Positions 60,939 through 64,000 of a stretch of 64,000 nucleotides of DNA are shown piece by piece (position 1 is the stretch's first letter; every line of letters starts with the position of its first letter). The stretch lies in the NCBI RefSeq assembly GCF_900199205.1, contig NZ_OBMJ01000001.1, forward strand, positions 124,001 through 188,000. Direction: 5' to 3'. The notes under the pieces were generated by a model. It was not told the DNA's origin, searched no databases, and worked only from the letters and a program-made list of their open reading frames with translations. A program made the translations under genes and the position numbers. Source of the DNA: Streptomyces sp. 1331.2 (GTDB lineage Bacteria; Actinomycetota; Actinomycetes; Streptomycetales; Streptomycetaceae).

Positions 60939-60977
60939 GAGGAGTGGGGAGTCGGCCGAGCCTACTCCCCACTCCTC
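60939..60977. terminator. Bidirectional terminator
   Basis: GAGGAGTGGGGAGT (60939-60952) and ACTCCCCACTCCTC (60964-60977), a perfect 14-bp stem with an 11-base loop, between the phosphatase stop and the convergent DUF6458-type stop. Confidence 0.88.
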
Positions 60978-61000
60978 ACCGTCAGCCCGGCTGCGGCAGC

Positions 61001-61222
61001 CTATTCGTAGTAGCGGCGCTCCTCGACCACTTCGTCGGCGTCCACTCTCCGACCCATGCGCCGGCGCCGGAACACGTTGACGTAAGTGATCATTCCCAGC
61101 AGGCCGGCGGCCATGAGGATCCAGCCGACCATGTGGACGTTGATGCCCTTCAGATGCCAGTCCGTGGCGAAGGCCATGACGGCGCCGAGGGCGAACAACC
61201 CGATGCAGCCACCGATACCCAT
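61001..61222 (-). CDS. DUF6458-type small membrane protein
   Basis: 73 aa. It starts MGIGGCIGLFALGAVMAFATDWHL and has a second helix VHMVGWILMAAGLLGMITYVNVF. This two-helix hairpin with an intervening GINV and a charged Arg/Glu tail is the DUF6458 pattern common in streptomycetes. Function unknown; probably in the cytoplasmic membrane. Transcribed towards the terminator at 60939. Confidence 0.85.
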   Translation of the reverse strand: MGIGGCIGLFALGAVMAFATDWHLKGINVHMVGWILMAAGLLGMITYVNVFRRRRMGRRVDADEVVEERRYYE

Positions 61223-61345
61223 GCTGTCTCACTCCTCGTCAGTCGGCTTGTCCCTCGACTGCCCCGAATCCGGGATCGGATGCCGGCGGCGACCAACCTT
61301 CCCGGAAGACGGCGGGTCCGGCCTCCTGCAGTCAGCGGTCAGCGG

Positions 61346-62926
61346 TCAGCGGCGAACGTGCAGGGCGCAGATGTCATCGCGGCGGTCGGCCGGCTTGACC
61401 AGTGCCCGGACGAGCCCCTCCAGGAACGGTTTGTCACCGTTGCGCTCCACTACCGTGCGAGCCAGTCGTGACAGGGCTTCGTCGAGTGGCTCACCCGGGC
61501 TCTCGATCAGGCCGTCGGTGTAGAGGAGGAGTTCGTCGCCGGGCGACAGGTCGAGCGTCGAAGCCTCGTAGCGAGGAGTGTCGGTGGCTCCGAGCAGGAT
61601 GCCCGCCGGGGGCGGCAGGTAGCGGGCCTCACCCTGGCGCAGGAGCAGCGGCGGGAGGTGTCCGGCCTGGACCCAGGTGAGCCGGGAGGTCTCCGGCTGG
61701 TAGCAGGCCATGATCATGGTGGCGGTGCTGTACGGCCGGTCCGCGGCGTGCAGCAGCAGGGTGTTGAGGCGGTGGAGGATCTCCGGCAGAGGCGTGCCGG
61801 TGATGGCCATGCCCTTCGCCGTGAAGCGCAGGAGGGCCATCGTGGCCACCGCGTCGAGACCGTGGCCCGCGACGTCTCCGACCACCAGCAGGGCGCTGCC
61901 GTCCGGCAGTTCGACGGCGCTGTACCAGTCACCGCCGAGATTCAGCCCTTCCTGAACGGGCTGGTAGGCGACGTCGACGACGAGGCCGGCCAGGTCGAGC
62001 ACCTGTTGCGACACGGGGAGCAGCGTGTTCTGGAGCCGGGCGGCGAGGTCCCGCTCGGCCGCCAGCAGGCCCTGGTGCGCGAGCACCGCCTGCTGGTGCT
62101 CCAGCAGCTGCTGCTCGGAGCGCTTGACGGCCGTGAGGTCCTGGAACAACCCGTTGAGCTCGATCGGGTCGCCGTGCGCGTCCGTTTCGGCTTCGGCGAC
62201 GATCCGGACGTGTCGCACCTCTCCTGCGGACAGGAGGATGCGGACGGTGCGGTCGATCCGCTCGCCGCTCGTCATCAACCGCCGGACCTCGTCCTCCAGG
62301 GCCTCGCGGTCGGTCCCCGCCGCTTGGGCGGCGAGGTCCCGCAGTGCCACCGGTCCCGGTGACCCGCTCCTGCCGAAGATCGAATAGACCTCGGGGGACC
62401 AGGTGATCTCGTCGCGGAGCAGATCGTGGTCCATCCAGCCGGTCCTGGCCAGGCGCTGCATCAGTGCCTGCCTGCGTTGCCTCCGTTCGTGGGTGTCGAG
62501 GCGGGACCACGAGACGATCAGCCCGCGTCCGCAGGGCACCGCCCTCACCGTGTAGCGGGACAACCTCGGGATGCCGGCGGCGACTTCCTCGTAGTCCAGC
62601 TCGCCTTCGTAGCGGACGCCGGTCATGTACGCGCTGCGGTATCCCTGCCAGAGATCGCTTCCGGCCACCCCGGGATACGTCTCCAGGATGCTTCGCCCCA
62701 GCAGCTCCCGGCCTCGGCGCCCGGCGATGTCGATCGCCTCCGGCGACGTCGCGGCGAAACGGAAGTCCACCACCTCCTCGTGCGCGTCGAAGACCGGCTC
62801 CAGCAGGACCATCGACCCGAAGGAGGCATCCAGAACGTCCTGGAGCGCGGGCTCCCGTGCTGTGCCGCCCGTCGTGGAACTGGTCTCAGCGCTCGTCCCG
62901 GGCGCCGGTCGGTCGTGGTCGGTCAT
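61346..62926 (-). CDS. PAS-PP2C (SpoIIE/RsbU) phosphatase
   Basis: 526 aa from ATG 62926. Two PAS-like domains (about 30-150: LDASFGSMVLLEPVFDAHEEVVDFRFAATSPEAIDIAGRRGRELLGRSILETYPGV; about 165-300 with PAC VRHVRIVAEAETD) precede a short coiled coil. The phosphatase domain has LNLGGDWYSAVELPDGSALLVVGDVAGHGLDAVATMALLR, WVQAGHLPPLLL, LLLYTDGLIESPG and RRDDICALHV. No membrane segments. Together with the 864-aa protein it supplies phosphatase activity for the sigma partner-switching system. Each sensor probably reports a different signal. Confidence 0.9.
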   Translation of the reverse strand: MTDHDRPAPGTSAETSSTTGGTAREPALQDVLDASFGSMVLLEPVFDAHEEVVDFRFAATSPEAIDIAGRRGRELLGRSILETYPGVAGSDLWQGYRSAYMTGVRYEGELDYEEVAAGIPRLSRYTVRAVPCGRGLIVSWSRLDTHERRQRRQALMQRLARTGWMDHDLLRDEITWSPEVYSIFGRSGSPGPVALRDLAAQAAGTDREALEDEVRRLMTSGERIDRTVRILLSAGEVRHVRIVAEAETDAHGDPIELNGLFQDLTAVKRSEQQLLEHQQAVLAHQGLLAAERDLAARLQNTLLPVSQQVLDLAGLVVDVAYQPVQEGLNLGGDWYSAVELPDGSALLVVGDVAGHGLDAVATMALLRFTAKGMAITGTPLPEILHRLNTLLLHAADRPYSTATMIMACYQPETSRLTWVQAGHLPPLLLRQGEARYLPPPAGILLGATDTPRYEASTLDLSPGDELLLYTDGLIESPGEPLDEALSRLARTVVERNGDKPFLEGLVRALVKPADRRDDICALHVRR

Positions 62927-63055
62927 GTGAGGAGCATGCCACGTCGTGAGCGGGCCGCTGTTCGTCGGGGCTCGGTGCCCGTGGTTCGACGACCGGTAGG
63001 GCCGGGGCCCGGCCAACTCCCCCTCCACGGGCCGCAGACGCGGACCGCGCACCCC

Positions 63056-63367
63056 TCAACGTCTCAATGCGCGCACCGCCAGGACGGCGACCAGGATCAG
63101 GACGACGACGCTGCGCCCCGAGCGGGTGACGCCGTCCGCCGGGGCCGTCGACCGGCAACCACCCGTACGGGGGAGCGCCGGCCCCGAGGTGCCGGCCACG
63201 GCGAAGCTTCGTTCGTCCGAGGTCTCGCTCCGGCTCGTCGAACGCACCGGTGCCGCAGGCCTGTTGGCCCCGGGGCGCTCCCGTCGCCGCAGGTCCGGAC
63301 CCACGGCGGAAGCACGTCGGCGCGGGACCCCGCGACTGTCAGGCATGCTCCACGCTGCCCGGGGCAT
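63056..63367 (-). CDS. Possible small tail-anchored protein
   Basis: Up to 103 aa, starting at ATG 63367 or 63346. Most of the chain is Arg/Pro/Ser-rich and undistinguished. The last 19 residues (SGRSVVVLILVAVLAVRALRR) form a plausible membrane helix flanked by Arg. It occupies the gap between the PP2C and permease genes. I do not recognise a family, and the Arg-rich composition is also what a non-coding frame would give here. Confidence 0.3.
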   Translation of the reverse strand: MPRAAWSMPDSRGVPRRRASAVGPDLRRRERPGANRPAAPVRSTSRSETSDERSFAVAGTSGPALPRTGGCRSTAPADGVTRSGRSVVVLILVAVLAVRALRR

Positions 63368-63421
63368 GCGGCCGGGGGACGCCCGACCGGACGTCGCAGC
63401 TGTCGGTCGCAGGAGGATCGG

Positions 63422-64000
63422 GTGACTGTCGAGGGACGGACGCGGACGGGCGACCGGCAGGCCGCAGCGGCCGCGGAGGTACCGGAACGCATCGGCTACC
63501 GCATCAAGCGGCTGCTGCTGGGGCCGCCCCTGGTCACGGCGCGCCTACGGGACGAGAAGCTCTCCAAACCGGTCGCGCTCGGCGTGCTCGCACCGGACTG
63601 CATCAGCTCCAGCGCGTACGGCACGGAGCAGATGCTCACCCAGCTGGTTCCGGTCGTGGGAGTGGCGGGGTTCACCCTCGTCATGCCGGTGACGGGGGTC
63701 ATCCTCGCGCTGCTGGTCCTGCTCACGTTGTCCTACCGCGACGTGGTCATGACCTACACCCGTGCCGGTGGCTCGTACGTGGTGGCGCGGGAGAACTTCG
63801 GCCCCCGCACCGCACAGGTCGCCGCGGTCGCCCTGTTGATCGACTACATCGTCACGGTGGCCGTGCAGACGGCCGCCGGCACCGACGCGCTCTCCTCCAT
63901 GCTGCGGTTGCTCTTCCGCATCGACATCGGCGCGGACAAGCTGTGGATCACCGTAGGAGTCCTCTGCCTGCTCTGTTACGGGAACCTGCGGGGCGTCCGG
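63422..64000 (+). CDS. APC-family amino-acid permease, N-terminal part
   Basis: GTG at 63422, eight bases after AGGAGG; runs off the window end with 193 codons seen. After a cytosolic tail comes ALGVLAPDCISSSAYGTEQML, matching the APC helix-1 region. Then there are hydrophobic helices (LVPVVGVAGFTLVMPVTGVILALLVLLTLSY, VAAVALLIDYIVTVAVQTAAGTDAL, WITVGVLCLLCYGNLRGVR) with YTRAGGSYVVARENFG, a conserved APC loop. It likely imports an amino acid or related cation. Full-length members have about 600-700 residues. Confidence 0.88.
   Translation, partial: MTVEGRTRTGDRQAAAAAEVPERIGYRIKRLLLGPPLVTARLRDEKLSKPVALGVLAPDCISSSAYGTEQMLTQLVPVVGVAGFTLVMPVTGVILALLVLLTLSYRDVVMTYTRAGGSYVVARENFGPRTAQVAAVALLIDYIVTVAVQTAAGTDALSSMLRLLFRIDIGADKLWITVGVLCLLCYGNLRGVR

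Noticed and set aside
1..64000. tRNA, rRNA, riboswitch or replication origin
   Set aside because: No cloverleaf, rRNA-like, riboswitch-like or DnaA-box clusters noticed on reading; a covariance-model scan was not possible.

Overview
The window is high-GC (about 72-74% by eye) actinobacterial chromosome. Gene content points to a streptomycete (Streptomyces or Kitasatospora): a ScbR/ArpA-type butyrolactone-receptor homologue, a TioE-type MerR regulator, Tat-dependent and lipoprotein exports, a SigB-family sigma factor with partner-switching proteins, mycothiol-type MDMPI_N proteins, many GTG starts, and DUF6458 and DUF6817 proteins. I saw no rRNA, tRNA, insertion sequence, phage gene or CRISPR array. 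All calls are by eye from translated sequence; no database search was possible.

Left part (1-17 kb): mixed accessory and housekeeping genes. These are the end of an MDR oxidoreductase, an IS30-HTH/MarR fusion regulator, a membrane acyltransferase, a HAD hydrolase, phosphoglucomutase (followed by a strong terminator), a Tat-exported FAD oxidase, a LysR regulator divergent from an MFS exporter that is frameshifted in this sequence, an isochorismatase-like protein with a second single-base shift, an ArsR regulator, an APH-like kinase, a small unknown protein behind a 16-bp palindrome, thiol peroxidase, an SGNH esterase with its TetR regulator, and a polysaccharide deacetylase.

Centre (17.3-33 kb): a compact nonribosomal peptide locus on the minus strand. 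In transcription order it holds an MFS exporter, a free condensation domain with a degenerate motif, C-A-T, A-T, A-T, and a final C-T-reductase protein in which the adenylation domain survives only as its C-terminal subdomain. The last two genes overlap by ATGA. A molybdopterin (sulfite-oxidase fold) enzyme converges on the cluster end across an 18-bp-stem terminator. There is no thioesterase, MbtH protein or phosphopantetheinyl transferase in the window. A membrane PP2C-type phosphatase lies upstream.

Right-centre (33-52 kb): a secreted PKD/beta-repeat protein, divergent MDMPI/LysR genes, erythromycin-esterase/TioE-type genes, the orphan butyrolactone-receptor homologue, a coupled MarR-MFS pair, and a NarL response regulator converging on a histidine kinase that follows an ABC transporter. 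The 3' space between regulator and kinase holds an unusual array of seven 15-bp palindromes at about 26-bp period. Ketopantoate-reductase-like, HEAT-repeat, lipoprotein and flavin-reductase genes follow.

Right end (51.6-64 kb): a stress-signalling block. It contains Dps, an RsbW-like anti-sigma kinase, a STAS antagonist, a SigB-family sigma factor, a soluble multi-HAMP hybrid histidine kinase and two PP2C phosphatases with ANTAR/PAS sensor domains. The window ends inside an APC-family permease. Short tandem repeats (12, 15, 16 and 26 bp periods) recur between genes, and low-complexity expansions recur inside them.
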